Source: Methylobacterium planeticum | GTDB taxonomy: Bacteria; Pseudomonadota; Alphaproteobacteria; Rhizobiales; Beijerinckiaceae | Assembly: GCF_008806345.1 (NCBI RefSeq) | Contig: NZ_VZZJ01000005.1 | Coordinates: forward strand, 1 to 64,000 | Reading direction: 5' to 3' | Length of the DNA stretch: 64,000 nt | Part shown: one piece after another, positions 16,173-25,203 of the stretch | How the letters are laid out: each line of letters starts with the position of its first letter | How positions within the stretch are numbered: the stretch's first letter is position 1 | The notes under the pieces: generated by a model | Databases searched by the model: none | Told to the model about the DNA's origin: nothing | The model's input: only the letters and a program-made list of their open reading frames with translations | Program-made: the position numbers and the translations under genes

Positions 16173-17195
16173 ATGTCCACCCTGCTCGCATCCGAGGCCG
16201 CGTCCGAGGACGCCCCCGCCGGCCGGGGCCGCTTCAAGGCCCGCTTCGCCTACCTGCCCGTCAGCCTGTTCGGCGCCGTCATGGGCCTCGTGGGCCTCGC
16301 CGCCGTCTGGCGCCTCGCGGCGGAGCGCTACGGCGCGCCCGGCCTCGTGGCCGACCTGATCGGCTGGTGCGCGCTCGGCGCCTTCCTGGCGCTCGCCGTC
16401 GCCTACGGCCTCAAGGCCGTGACGGCGCCCGGCGCGGTGCGGGCCGAGTTCGCCCACCCCATCGCCGGCAACCTGTTCGGCACCGTGCTGATCAGCCTGC
16501 TGCTCCTGCCGATCGTCCTCGTGCGGCTCAGCCCGCTCCTGGCCGAGGCCTTCTGGATCGCCGGCACGGCCGGGATGGTGATCTTCGCCTTCGTGATCGT
16601 CAGCCGCTGGATGGGCAGCCGCCAGCAGGTCGCCCACGCGACGCCGGCCTGGATCGTGCCCGTGGTCGGGCTCCTCGACGTGCCGCTCGCGGTGCCGGCC
16701 CTCGGCCTGTCCCACACCCACGGCATCACGGTGTTCGCGCTGAGCACCGGCCTGTTCTTCGCGGTGCCGCTGTTCACCCTGATCTTCTCGCGGCTGCTGT
16801 TCGAGGAGCCGCTGCCGGCGGCCCTGCGCCCGACCCTGATGATCCTGGTGGCGCCCTTCGCGGTGGGCTTCTCGAGCTACGTCGCCACCACGGGGGGCGT
16901 CGACGCCTTCGCGGAGGGGTTGTTCCTGCTCTCGCTCTTCGTCCTCGCGGTGCTGGTCGGGCAGCTGCGCAGCCTCGCGGCCGCCTGCCCGTTCCGGGTC
17001 TCGTGGTGGGCGGTCAGCTTCCCTCTCGCGGCCTCGGCGGGCGCGGCCCTGCGCTACGCCCCCTACGCCGATTCGCCGGTCGCCGACGCCGTGGCGATCG
17101 GGCTGCTCGCCTTCGCCACCCTGGTGATCGCAGCGCTCGCCGCCCGCACGCTCCTCGGCATCGCCCGGGGCGAGCTGCAGGCCCTGAGCGGCTGA
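16173..17195 (+). CDS. SLAC1/TDT-family anion channel or transporter
   Basis: A 340-residue integral membrane protein with about ten membrane segments starting near residue 28, resembling the TehA/SLAC1 and tellurite-resistance/dicarboxylate transporter family. Recognisable pieces are FAYLPVSLFGAVMGLVGLA at the first segment, a HPIAGNLFGT turn, and conserved Phe-rich helices later. TehA-type proteins are anion channels; the physiological ion is not predictable here. Hairpins of the intergenic repeat type follow within 20 bases of the stop. Confidence 0.85.
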   Translation: MSTLLASEAASEDAPAGRGRFKARFAYLPVSLFGAVMGLVGLAAVWRLAAERYGAPGLVADLIGWCALGAFLALAVAYGLKAVTAPGAVRAEFAHPIAGNLFGTVLISLLLLPIVLVRLSPLLAEAFWIAGTAGMVIFAFVIVSRWMGSRQQVAHATPAWIVPVVGLLDVPLAVPALGLSHTHGITVFALSTGLFFAVPLFTLIFSRLLFEEPLPAALRPTLMILVAPFAVGFSSYVATTGGVDAFAEGLFLLSLFVLAVLVGQLRSLAAACPFRVSWWAVSFPLAASAGAALRYAPYADSPVADAVAIGLLAFATLVIAALAARTLLGIARGELQALSG

Positions 17196-17209
17196 CGGGG
17201 GCGCCTCGG

Positions 17210-17227
17210 CTCTCCCGTCCGGGAGAG
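17210..17227 (+). terminator. Palindromic hairpin after the SLAC1/TDT gene
   Basis: CTCTCCCG-TC-CGGGAGAG is a perfect eight-base-pair stem with a two-base loop, 15 bases after the stop codon. A near-copy (CCTCTCCCG-TC-CGGGAGTGG) occurs at 17294-17312. There is no T-run. The pair looks like a dispersed intergenic palindrome that may double as a terminator. Confidence 0.5.
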
Positions 17228-17761
17228 GGGGCCCGTCGCGCCACCCGCGCCACCCCGGAACCACGACTCACGCCGGACGGCGGCCCGCCCCACCTCTCCC
17301 GTCCGGGAGTGGTCGAATCCGCGATAGCGGAACGGTGAGGGGTGCGACCTTTCCGGAGAGCCCGCATCCCTCACCCCCGTTTTGTTCTTGACAAAATTCC
17401 TAGTTCGTGCTCTCAATACGCCCGCTCGCCGCCCGGTGGTGAGGCTCCCCGGCGGACCGGGCGGGGGGTTGCGGGTGGGGAGACGGTGCCCGCGTCGGTG
17501 GTCCGGTTTCGCCATCGCCCCGGGCGGCGCGTGAGGACGCAGGGTGCCGTGGGCGGGTAGGTGCGCGAGCGCCGGACCCGGGACCTGGGGCACTCCCAGA
17601 CCATCGACCCGTCCGCCCACTAGGAGGCGGATGCGGGGCCTGCGGGCCCGGATAAGTCGGCCGTCCGCGCTCCGGCGCGGGAGGAGGGCTGCCACGAGTC
17701 GAAGTCCCCGACGCCGAGGAAGACACCGTGACGCGAGAGCGGAGCGCGGCTCGCCAGAGCC

Positions 17762-17822
17762 GTCCCGCGGGACGCCGGGGAACCGGCAACAGAAACACAA
17801 TGAGTGGTTCCGCGGCGTCCCG
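17762..17822 (+). promoter_or_regulatory. Large hairpin with competing structure in the thrS leader
   Basis: Bases 17768-17784 and 17806-17822 form a 17-bp inverted repeat with one mismatch around a 21-base A-rich loop. The left arm overlaps a 12-base palindrome, GTCCCGCGGGAC (17762-17773), so the left arm can pair either with itself or with the downstream arm. Two exclusive folds about 200 bases before the thrS start suggest a regulatory leader. Transcription through this region is assumed. Confidence 0.5.
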
Positions 17823-18026
17823 CGTCCACCCGCAGCCGATCCGAAGATCCCGCGCCGGGCCCGGCGGCGGGCGGCCTTCGCGCGTCCCGTGCCGGCCCGT
17901 GTTCCTTCCCGGACGGAATCGGTCTAAACGGCGCGGCGCGCGCCCGGCCGTGACGGCCCGCGCCCCAGACCCATCCCCGCTTACCTGCCTCGTTCGCAGG
18001 AGTGAGCCCGAAGGAGTGCCTGCCCG

Positions 18027-20054
18027 ATGCCCATCCTGACCTTCCCCGACGGCCATTCCCGCGCCTACGACGACGCGGTGACGGGCCGCAGCGTCGTCGA
18101 GGGCATCGCCAGGTCGCTGGCCAAGCGCACCGTCGCGATGGCGCTGGACGGCGCGGTCCACGACCTCGACGACCGGATCGGGCGGGACGCCCGCATCGAG
18201 TTCCTCGGCCGCGACGATCCCCGCGCGCTGGAGCTGATCCGCCACGATTGCGCGCACGTGCTGGCCGAGGCCGTGCAGGCGCTCTGGCCCGGGACGCAGG
18301 TGACGATCGGCCCCGTGGTGGAGAACGGCTTCTACTACGACTTCGCGCGGGCGGAGCCCTTCACCCCGGAGGACTTCCCGACGATCGAGGCGAAGATGCG
18401 CGAGATCATCGCCCGGGACGCCCCCTTCACCAAGGAGGTCTGGACCCGGGACGACGTGCGCGGCCTGTTCGCCGGCAAGGGGGAGGCCTACAAGGTCGAG
18501 CTCGTCGACGCGATCCCGCCGGGCGAGGACCTGAAGATCTACCGCCAGGGCGACTGGTTCGACCTCTGCCGCGGCCCCCACATGACCTCGACCGGCAAGG
18601 TCGGCACCGCCTTCAAGCTGATGAAGGTCGCGGGCGCCTATTGGCGGGGCGACTCGAACAACCCGATGCTGACCCGCATCTACGGCACCGCCTGGGCCAG
18701 TCAGGCCGACCTCGACGCCTACCTGCACCGGCTCGAGGAGGCGGAGCGCCGCGACCACCGCCGGCTCGGCCGCGAGATGGACCTGTTCCACTTCCAGGAG
18801 GAGGGGCCGGGCGTCGTCTTCTGGCACGCCAAGGGCTGGACCGTGTTCCAGGAGCTGATCGCCTACATGCGCCGGCGCCTGAAGGGCGACTACGCCGAGG
18901 TGAACGCCCCCCAGATCCTCGACAAGTCCCTGTGGGAGACCTCGGGCCACTGGGGCTGGTACCGGGAGAACATGTTCGCGGCCCAATCCGCCGGCGAGGA
19001 GGCCGAGGACAAGCGCTGGTTCGCCCTCAAGCCCATGAACTGCCCCGGCCACGTGCAGATCTTCAAGCACGGGCTGAAATCCTACCGCGACCTGCCCCTG
19101 CGCATGGCCGAGTTCGGGGTGGTGCACCGCTACGAGCCCTCGGGGGCCATGCACGGGCTGATGCGGGTGCGCGGCTTCACCCAGGACGACGCGCACATCT
19201 TCTGCACCGAGGACCAGCTCGCCGCCGAGTGCCTGAAGATCAACGAGCTGATCCTCTCGACCTACGGCGATTTCGGCTTCGAGGAGATCCTGGTGAAGCT
19301 TTCGACGCGCCCCGAGAAGCGCGTCGGCTCGGACGCCCTCTGGGACCACGCCGAGGCGGTGATGACCCGGGTGCTGGCCGAGATCGAGGAGCAGTCGAGC
19401 GGGCGCATCAAGACCGCGGTGAACCCGGGCGAGGGCGCCTTCTACGGGCCGAAATTCGAGTACGTGCTGCGCGACGCCATCGGCCGCGACTGGCAATGCG
19501 GCACCACGCAGGTGGATTTCAACCTGCCCGAGCGGTTCGGCGCCTTCTACGTCGACGCCGAGAGCCAGAAGGTGCCGCCCGTGATGGTCCACCGCGCCAT
19601 CTGCGGCTCGATGGAGCGCTTCACCGGCATCCTGATCGAGCATTTCGCCGGGCATTTCCCGCTCTGGCTCGCCCCCGTCCAGGTGGTGGTGGCGACGATC
19701 ACCAGCGAGGCCGACGACTACGCCCGCGCGGTGATCGCGGCCGCGGCCCGGGCGGGCCTGCGGGTCGAGGCGGACCTGCGCAACGAGAAGATCAACTACA
19801 AGGTCCGCGAGCACTCGCTCGCCAAGGTGCCGGTGATGCTCGTCGTCGGCCGCAAGGAGGGCGAGGAGCGCACCGTCTCGATCCGCCGCCTCGGCAGCCA
19901 GCAGACCCGGACGCTGCCCCTGACCGAGGCGCTCGCCGCCCTGGCCGCCGAGGCGACCTCCCCCGACCTCGCCCGGGCGCAGGCCGTGGAGGAGACGGTG
20001 CCGACGAGCGACACCGTGCTCGACGCGCACCACGGGGTGCGGCCGGCGCCGTAG
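18027..20054 (+). CDS. thrS: Threonyl-tRNA synthetase
   Basis: ThrRS attaches threonine to tRNA-Thr. The 675-residue protein has the TGS domain (about 1-62) and the editing domain with zinc-type motif [11 protein letters not shown] (about 72). The class II catalytic core carries motif 2 [19 protein letters not shown] (about 370) and [15 protein letters not shown]. The anticodon-binding domain follows from about 545. Length is slightly above the E. coli enzyme because of a C-terminal tail. AAGGAG lies upstream of the ATG at 18027. The long structured leader may control expression. Confidence 0.97.
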   Translation: MPILTFPDGHSRAYDDAVTGRSVVEGIARSLAKRTVAMALDGAVHDLDDRIGRDARIEFLGRDDPRALELIRHDCAHVLAEAVQALWPGTQVTIGPVVENGFYYDFARAEPFTPEDFPTIEAKMREIIARDAPFTKEVWTRDDVRGLFAGKGEAYKVELVDAIPPGEDLKIYRQGDWFDLCRGPHMTSTGKVGTAFKLMKVAGAYWRGDSNNPMLTRIYGTAWASQADLDAYLHRLEEAERRDHRRLGREMDLFHFQEEGPGVVFWHAKGWTVFQELIAYMRRRLKGDYAEVNAPQILDKSLWETSGHWGWYRENMFAAQSAGEEAEDKRWFALKPMNCPGHVQIFKHGLKSYRDLPLRMAEFGVVHRYEPSGAMHGLMRVRGFTQDDAHIFCTEDQLAAECLKINELILSTYGDFGFEEILVKLSTRPEKRVGSDALWDHAEAVMTRVLAEIEEQSSGRIKTAVNPGEGAFYGPKFEYVLRDAIGRDWQCGTTQVDFNLPERFGAFYVDAESQKVPPVMVHRAICGSMERFTGILIEHFAGHFPLWLAPVQVVVATITSEADDYARAVIAAAARAGLRVEADLRNEKINYKVREHSLAKVPVMLVVGRKEGEERTVSIRRLGSQQTRTLPLTEALAALAAEATSPDLARAQAVEETVPTSDTVLDAHHGVRPAP

Positions 20055-20104
20055 GGCGGCCGTGGGGCCGTGGCGCGAAGCCCGGGACGCGCCGTGAGCC
20101 CGAG

Positions 20105-20148
20105 TTGGGCCTCACCTGGGCCTGGCTTGGGCCTCACCTGGGCCTGGC
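20105..20148. repeat. 22-bp direct repeat, two units
   Basis: Two adjacent units beginning TTGGGCCTCACCTGGGCCTGG lie between thrS and the convergent MocR-type regulator gene. Each unit contains inner GGGCCT repeats. Confidence 0.75.
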
Positions 20149-20202
20149 TCGCCGCAGTCCCGCCGGCCGGCCCGCCGGGACGGCGGCCGCCCGGGCGCCG
20201 CC

Positions 20203-21600
20203 TCACGCGTCCATCGCCCGCGCCAGCACGTCGAACACCCGCCGGTCGCCGCATTGGGCGACGTTGAACCGGAGGCGGTCGGTGGCGTCGCGGCCGAGGC
20301 TGAAGACGGGGCCGGGGGCCAGCACCACGCCCTCGGCCAGCGCCCGCCGGGCGACCTCGGCGGCGTCGAGGCCGTTCGGCAGCCGGGCCCACAGGAACAT
20401 GCCGGCGGCGGGGAGGTGGGGCACCGTGAGGCCGGCCCCCGCGAGGCGCCGCAGCACCGTGCCGCGCGCCTCGGCGAGGCGGGCCCGCATCCCGTCGAGG
20501 TAGCGCCGGTAGGAGCCGTCGCTGAGCGTGCGGTGGACCAGGGCGGCGGTGAGGTGCCCGCTGCCGAGGCTGACCGAGAGCTTGAGGTCGACGAGGCGCT
20601 CGATCCAGTCGGGCCGGAGCGCGATCACCCCGATGCGGGCGGCGGCCGAGAGGGTCTTCGAGAAGCCCCCGATATGGATGACCCGCTCGAGCCCGTCGAA
20701 GCCGGCGAGGCGCGGCCCCGGCTCCGGCTCGAAATCGGCGTAGATGTCGTCCTCGACGATGAGGGTGTCGTGGGCCTCCGCCAGCCGCAGCACCCGGTGG
20801 ACAGTGGCCGGGCTCACCGTCGCGCCGGTCGGGTTGTGGAGCCCGGAATTCGTCAGGTAGAAGCGCGGCCGGTGCTCCGCGAGCGCGGCGGAGAGGGCCG
20901 TCAGGTCCGGCCCGGACGCGCCGAAGGGCACGCCGACGACCCGCACCCGGTGCGCCCGCAGCAGGGCGTGGAAGTTGAAGTAGCAGGGATCGTCGACCAG
21001 CACCGTGTCGCCCGGCTCCACCAGGAAGCGGCAGATCAGGTCGAGGGCCTGCGTCGCCGAATCGGTGAGCACGATCGCGTCCGGATGGGCCGGGATGCCC
21101 CGCTCCGCGAGCCGCCGGGCCAGGAGCTGGCGCAGGGGCGGGTGGCCGAGGGGCACGTCGTAGCAGCCGACGCTCTGGTCCGTGTCCCGGGCGAGCTGGC
21201 GCAGGGCCCGGCGCAGGCCCTCCTCCGGCATCCAGTGCGGCGGCATCCAGCCGCAGCCGGGCTTGAGCATGTCCGGCCCCGCCTCGAGCGATTGCCGGGC
21301 GATCCAGAGGGGATCCACCGCCCGGTCGAGGCGCGGGCCGATCGCCGCGAGGCAGAGGGGCTCGGCCCGGCCCGCGACGTAGAAGCCCGAGCCCGGCCGG
21401 GACACGATCGCGCCCTCCGCGCCCAAGCGCTCGTAGGCCTCGACCACGGTGGATTTCGAGACCCCCATCGTGTCCGCGAAGGCCCGGATCGAGGGCAGGC
21501 GCGCGCCGGGGCCGAGGGTCCGCCCGGCGATCCGCGCCTCGATCGCCGCCATCACGCTGCCGACCCGGCTGAGGCCGGGATCCAGGGCCGTATCTGCCAT
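20203..21600 (-). CDS. MocR-type regulator: GntR helix-turn-helix fused to class I aminotransferase-like domain
   Basis: A 465-residue protein with a GntR winged helix (about 10-78, LPSIRAFADTMGVSKSTVVE) followed by a fold-type I PLP domain (about 110-460). The PLP lysine lies in GGFSKTLSAAARIG near residue 312, and DDPCYFNFHALL and NSGLHNPTGAT are family segments. MocR proteins use PLP or an aldimine as effector. The gene is divergent from a small ORF plus an EamA exporter, which it most likely controls from the shared 106-base region. This is inference from the common MocR–transporter arrangement. Confidence 0.9.
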   Translation of the reverse strand: MADTALDPGLSRVGSVMAAIEARIAGRTLGPGARLPSIRAFADTMGVSKSTVVEAYERLGAEGAIVSRPGSGFYVAGRAEPLCLAAIGPRLDRAVDPLWIARQSLEAGPDMLKPGCGWMPPHWMPEEGLRRALRQLARDTDQSVGCYDVPLGHPPLRQLLARRLAERGIPAHPDAIVLTDSATQALDLICRFLVEPGDTVLVDDPCYFNFHALLRAHRVRVVGVPFGASGPDLTALSAALAEHRPRFYLTNSGLHNPTGATVSPATVHRVLRLAEAHDTLIVEDDIYADFEPEPGPRLAGFDGLERVIHIGGFSKTLSAAARIGVIALRPDWIERLVDLKLSVSLGSGHLTAALVHRTLSDGSYRRYLDGMRARLAEARGTVLRRLAGAGLTVPHLPAAGMFLWARLPNGLDAAEVARRALAEGVVLAPGPVFSLGRDATDRLRFNVAQCGDRRVFDVLARAMDA

Positions 21601-21621
21601 CCGTACTGCTCGTCATTCAGG

Positions 21622-21656
21622 ACAGTTCGGTTGAAGCGTACTGGAACCGTCCCTGT
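21622..21656. promoter_or_regulatory. Candidate operator between the MocR gene and the EamA operon
   Basis: An imperfect dyad, ACAG-N2-CGGTT (21622-21632) facing AACCG-N3-CTGT (21645-21656), lies in the divergent region. GGACAG occurs at 21620 and again at 21691 next to the ribosome-binding site of the small ORF. It is a plausible MocR-type binding site by position and symmetry. No experimental consensus is available for this regulator. Confidence 0.4.
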
Positions 21657-21706
21657 CGCGCCAGCCGCCGTCCCGGCATCGTCCAAATTCGGACAGGGAG
21701 GTTGCG

Positions 21707-21868
21707 ATGGCGACGCGATGCGAACACGGCGACGGGGTCGAGGCGCGCGGCGCCTGGACGCCGCGGCGGGCCGGACCTCCGGGCTGGATCCTGCGCCGCC
21801 TCGGAGATGCCGCGATCGTGGCGGGCGCCCTGGCGCTGGCCTTCCTCCTCATCGCGGTCGGCGCGTGA
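21707..21868 (+). CDS. 53-residue single-span membrane protein, translationally coupled to the EamA gene
   Basis: The ATG at 21707 is preceded by a near-perfect GGGAGG at six bases. The product has a charged N-terminal half with a PRRAGPPGW segment and one hydrophobic helix (about residues 35-53, AAIVAGALALAFLLIAVGA). The stop overlaps the start of the EamA gene (GTGA), a coupling arrangement. I do not recognise a family. It may be a small transporter accessory or a coupling peptide. Confidence 0.65.
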   Translation: MATRCEHGDGVEARGAWTPRRAGPPGWILRRLGDAAIVAGALALAFLLIAVGA

Positions 21869-22797
21869 GCCCGGTCTCCGGTCTCGCGCCGGCGGCCCCC
21901 GGGCCCCGGGCGCTGGCGGACGGGCTCCTCGGCGTGCTGATCTTCAGCGCCTCGCTCCCGGCGACCCGGCTCGCGCTCACGGACCTCGAGCCCCTGTTCC
22001 TGACGACGGCCCGCGCGGCCATCGCGGGGATCGTGGCGGGCGCGGCGCTGCTGCTGCTGGAGCGGCGCCGGCCCGCCCGCGCCGACCTCGCGTCCCTCGC
22101 GGTGGTCGCCCTCGGGGTCGTGATCGGGTTCCCGCTGCTGACGGCGCTGGCGCTCCGGCACATCGACGCCGCGCACGCGGCGGTCTTCGTCGGCATGCTG
22201 CCGCTCTCCACCGCCCTGTTCGGGGCGATCCGGGCCGGGGAGCGCCCGCCGCCGGCCTTCTGGCTGCTCTCGGGCCTCGGCAGCGCCGTGACGATCGGGT
22301 TCGCGGCGGGCAACGGCATCTCGGCCTCCCGGATCGGCGACGGGCTGATGCTCGCCGCGATCCTGGCCTGCGGCCTCGGCTACGCCGAAGGGGCGGGCCT
22401 CGCCCGGCGCCTCGGCGGCTGGCAGGTGATCGCCTGGGCGGCGATCCTGTCGCTGCCCGTCACGATGCCGCTGGCCCTGCTCTGGCTGCCGGCCGATCCC
22501 GGCGCGATCCGCACCCCGGCCTGGGCCGGCCTCGCCTACGTCTCGCTGTTTAGCATGCTGATCGGATTCGTGTTCTGGTATCGCGGCCTGGCGCGGGGCG
22601 GCATCGCGGCGATCGGCCAGCTGCAATTGCTGCAGCCCTTCCTCGGGTTCCTGGTCGCCGGCCTCGTCCTCGGCGAGGCCATCGAGGCGCGCATGCTCGT
22701 CGCGGCGGGTGCGGTCGTGGCCTGCGTGGCGGGCGCCCGGCACGTGGCGGTGAGATCGGCCAAGGCGGACCCCGCCAGGGGTGCGCCGGTCCGATGA
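21865..22797 (+). CDS. EamA/DMT-family exporter
   Basis: A 310-residue protein with ten predicted membrane helices in two EamA repeats (about 20-145 and 160-295). It carries the family segments SASLPATRLAL at helix 1 and QLQLLQPFLGFLVAGLVLGE near the end. Members export amino acids or other small metabolites. It starts with GTG overlapping the stop of the 53-residue ORF and is divergent from a MocR regulator, which suggests an inducible exporter for an amine or amino-acid-like compound. Confidence 0.87.
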   Translation: MSPVSGLAPAAPGPRALADGLLGVLIFSASLPATRLALTDLEPLFLTTARAAIAGIVAGAALLLLERRRPARADLASLAVVALGVVIGFPLLTALALRHIDAAHAAVFVGMLPLSTALFGAIRAGERPPPAFWLLSGLGSAVTIGFAAGNGISASRIGDGLMLAAILACGLGYAEGAGLARRLGGWQVIAWAAILSLPVTMPLALLWLPADPGAIRTPAWAGLAYVSLFSMLIGFVFWYRGLARGGIAAIGQLQLLQPFLGFLVAGLVLGEAIEARMLVAAGAVVACVAGARHVAVRSAKADPARGAPVR

Positions 22798-22804
22798 GGG
22801 CCGC

Positions 22805-23695
22805 TCAGGAGGCCTTGGCCAGCACCTCGACGTCCCGGTCGAGCCCGCTCTCGACCTTGAACTCGCGGGTGTAGACCTGCCCGTCATGGCGGGCGATCAG
22901 CACGTAGTCGCCCTCCGCCAGCGTCACCTGCGGGAAGGCGCCGATCGCCTCCCGGATGGTGTCGCCGCCCGGCGTCAGCACGCTGAAGGCGGTGCCCGCG
23001 AAGGCCTCGGCGCCGGGGTTCGCCACGAGCTTGAGGGTCACGGTCGCGGCGCGGTGGTTCATGGTCGCGTCCGTGACCTTGCCGTTCTCGACCTTGAGGT
23101 CGGCGCGCTGGATGGCGTTCGACTCCCCGTAGGTCGAGACCACGTGATAGGTGCCCTCGGGCAGGCGCAGGAGCTCGCCCGCCTTGACGCCGCTGCGCAC
23201 GAGGCGCCCCTCCGAGTTCGTGCCGATCGGCACGAAGACCGAGAAGGAGAGCTGCGGCGCCGGGATCTTGAAATCCCCGATGGCGCCCGAGAGCTTGAGC
23301 GCCCCGGCGCTGACGCGGAGCTGGTCGCTCAAGGGCTGGCCCGCCATGACGAGCTTCTTCGAGGCGCTGGCATAGCCGTAGGTGACGGTGGCGACGTAGG
23401 ATCCGGGGGCGAGGCGGAAGCTCGGCTCGGGCTCCGCCGAGCGGGCGACGATCGCCGGGCGGGTGCCGTCGCTGCGGTCCTCGTAGATGCGCCAGGCGAG
23501 CCCCGAGCGCAGGGCCCGGTCGGCCCCCGACAGCACCGCCCGCAGGGAAAGCTGCGCTTCGCCCTCCGCGGGCTCCGGCATCGTCGGCGAGGGCAGGCTG
23601 TTGGCGAAGGGGTTCGGCGCCTGCGCGGGAACCGCGACCGGCAGCAGCACAGCCAGCACCACGAGGCCCCCGAGCCCGAACCGTCCGCCCATCAT
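22805..23695 (-). CDS. Secreted hypothetical protein with repeated beta domains
   Basis: A 296-residue protein with a Sec signal peptide (about 1-25, ending PAQA). The mature part appears to consist of three or more short beta-sandwich repeats. Each has a PGSY/EGTYHV/EGDYV-like turn (FRLAPGSYVATVTYGY, LRLPEGTYHVVSTYG, VTLAEGDYVLIARHDG), reminiscent of PEGA-like or carboxypeptidase-regulatory domains that face the cell wall. No enzymatic motif is visible and the function is unknown. It ends a few bases after the convergent EamA gene. Confidence 0.75.
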   Translation of the reverse strand: MMGGRFGLGGLVVLAVLLPVAVPAQAPNPFANSLPSPTMPEPAEGEAQLSLRAVLSGADRALRSGLAWRIYEDRSDGTRPAIVARSAEPEPSFRLAPGSYVATVTYGYASASKKLVMAGQPLSDQLRVSAGALKLSGAIGDFKIPAPQLSFSVFVPIGTNSEGRLVRSGVKAGELLRLPEGTYHVVSTYGESNAIQRADLKVENGKVTDATMNHRAATVTLKLVANPGAEAFAGTAFSVLTPGGDTIREAIGAFPQVTLAEGDYVLIARHDGQVYTREFKVESGLDRDVEVLAKAS

Positions 23696-23875
23696 TCCGC
23701 GCCTCCGACCCCGCCCGCGATTGCCAAACGGCCGCGCAGGCGCCAGGTAAGCACGCCCTCTGAACCCGGACCGTGGCGGCGGCATGGCCGCGCCCGCCGG
23801 TCCCTGTCCCACGCGGCCCGCCTCCCGCGCAACCGGAGCGCGCCGCGCACCACGCCCCTCGGAAGCCGCCCGCGC

Positions 23876-24469
23876 ATGAATCTCAACCCAGACGACCCGA
23901 CCCCCGGCAACCCGACCCTCGACCTGCTCCGCACCCGCCGCTCCGTCGCCCCGCCGCTCCTGAAGGGGCCGGGCCCGACGCGGGAGGCGCTCGACACCAT
24001 CCTGCGGATCGCCGCGCGGGTGCCCGATCACGGCAAGCTCGCGCCCTGGCGCTTCCTCGTGATCGAGGGCGAGGCCGGCGCGCGGCTCGGCGCGGTGATC
24101 GCGGATGCCTACGCGGCGGATCACCCCGAGGCCGACGCGGCCCGGCTCGACCTCGAGCGCCGACGCCTCGTCCAGGCGCCCCTCGTCGTCGCGATCGTGT
24201 CCCGGGCGGGTCCGCACATCAAGATCCCCGAATGGGAGCAGGTGCTCTCGGCGGGGGCGGCGACCATGAACCTCGTCCTGGCGGCGAACGCCTCGGGCTT
24301 TTCCACCGCGTGGCTGACCGAGTGGTTCGCCTACGACCGCCGGGTGCTCGACGCGCTCGGCCTCGATCCGCGGGAGAAGCTCGCGGGCTTCGTCCATATC
24401 GGGCGCGCCAGCGAGGCGCCGAGCGACCGGCCGCGCCCGGACCTCGCCGAGATCGTGACCCGGCTCTGA
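23876..24469 (+). CDS. Nitroreductase-family flavoprotein (YdjA-like)
   Basis: A 197-residue nitroreductase-fold protein. RTRRSVAPPLL near residue 20 is the FMN-phosphate-binding start, followed by ARVPDHGKLAPWRFLVI typical of the short YdjA subgroup. GAATMNLVLAANASGFSTAWLT and FVHIGRA contribute to the FMN site. Such enzymes reduce nitro or enone compounds with NAD(P)H. The substrate is not predictable. It is followed 100 bases later by another flavin enzyme gene on the same strand. Confidence 0.88.
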   Translation: MNLNPDDPTPGNPTLDLLRTRRSVAPPLLKGPGPTREALDTILRIAARVPDHGKLAPWRFLVIEGEAGARLGAVIADAYAADHPEADAARLDLERRRLVQAPLVVAIVSRAGPHIKIPEWEQVLSAGAATMNLVLAANASGFSTAWLTEWFAYDRRVLDALGLDPREKLAGFVHIGRASEAPSDRPRPDLAEIVTRL

Positions 24470-24571
24470 GCGGGGCCGGCGCGACGAAACCCCGGCTCTG
24501 TCCCGCGCAAGCCCAGCGCCCGCGGCAGAATTGAATCCCCACGAGCGCGGGGAGCCACTAGGATCCCGGCC

Positions 24572-25174
24572 ATGCACTACGATCCCGAGAACCGGACCCT
24601 GCCGCACAACCCCCTGAAGGCCCTCGTGGCGCCGCGGCCGATCGGCTGGATCAGCGCCATGAGCCGGTCGGGTCGGCTCAACCTCGCGCCCTACTCGTTC
24701 TTCAACGCGGTGGCGGACGACATGGTGGCGTTCTCGTCCTCGGGCCGGAAGGACGCCATGACCTTCGCGGAGGAGGGGGAGGCGTTCGTCTGCAACCTCG
24801 CCACCTACGACCTGCGCGAGGCGATGAACGCCAGTTCGGCCGCGCTGCCCCGGGGCGAGAGCGAGTTCGACTTCGCCGGCCTGACGACCGCCCCCTCCCG
24901 CAAGGTGAGGCCGCCCCGGGTCGCCGAGGCGGCGGCGGCGATCGAGTGCCGCTGGCTGCAGACCGTGCCGCTCGTGCCCCTCGGCGGCGGCGAGCCCGCG
25001 AACTTCCTGGTGATCGGGCAGGTGGTCTCGATCTACATCGACGACCGCTTCGTCGCGGACGGGCGCGTCGATACGGGGGCGATGCGCCCGATCATGCGGG
25101 GCGGCTACTTCGACTACTTCACGGCGACGCCCGAGACCCGCTTCGAGATGCGCCGGCCGAAGGGCGGCGGCTGA
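24572..25174 (+). CDS. Flavin reductase-like FMN-binding split-barrel protein
   Basis: A 200-residue protein of the flavin reductase-like (DIM6/NTAB) family. The segments APRPIGWISAMS, NLAPYSFFNAV and AFVCNLATYDLREAM match the FMN-binding core. It probably uses or reduces FMN in the cytoplasm. The partner oxygenase, if any, is not in the window. A ten-base-pair hairpin follows the stop codon. Confidence 0.85.
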   Translation: MHYDPENRTLPHNPLKALVAPRPIGWISAMSRSGRLNLAPYSFFNAVADDMVAFSSSGRKDAMTFAEEGEAFVCNLATYDLREAMNASSAALPRGESEFDFAGLTTAPSRKVRPPRVAEAAAAIECRWLQTVPLVPLGGGEPANFLVIGQVVSIYIDDRFVADGRVDTGAMRPIMRGGYFDYFTATPETRFEMRRPKGGG

Positions 25175-25178
25175 GACG

Positions 25179-25203
25179 GCGTCCGCTCGATCGGAGCGGA
25201 CGC
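25179..25203 (+). terminator. Hairpin after the flavin reductase gene
   Basis: GCGTCCGCTC (25179-25188) pairs perfectly with GAGCGGACGC (25194-25203) across a five-base loop, a few bases after the stop. No T-run follows. Confidence 0.6.

Larger units (their letters stand above)
17196..18026. other. Long non-coding leader region upstream of thrS
   Basis: These 831 bases contain no supported protein gene; open frames translate to Arg/Pro/Gly-rich sequence. Visible elements are two copies of a CTCTCCCGTCCGGGAGAG-type palindrome (17210 and 17294), an AT-rich island with TTTTGT-N5-ACAAAA (17380-17396), and a long imperfect inverted repeat at 17768-17822. A TTGACA at 17389-17394 followed 17 bases later by TCTCAA is a weak promoter candidate in the + direction. 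Confidence 0.5.

Noticed and set aside
17380..17410. LexA (SOS) box in the AT-rich island GTTCTTGACAAAATTCC
   Set aside because: The alphaproteobacterial pattern GTTC-N7-GTTC is not met; only one half-site is present and no SOS gene is adjacent.
17400..18026. Possible RNase P RNA or other housekeeping RNA in the thrS leader
   Set aside because: I looked for the GAGGAAAGTCC-type core and other RNase P, tmRNA and SRP RNA signatures on both strands and found none.
17400..20033. 877-codon open frame on the minus strand opposite thrS
   Set aside because: It lies antisense to a complete thrS gene, its translation is Gly/Val/Leu/His-biased as expected for a shadow of GC-rich codons, and no domain or signal is seen.
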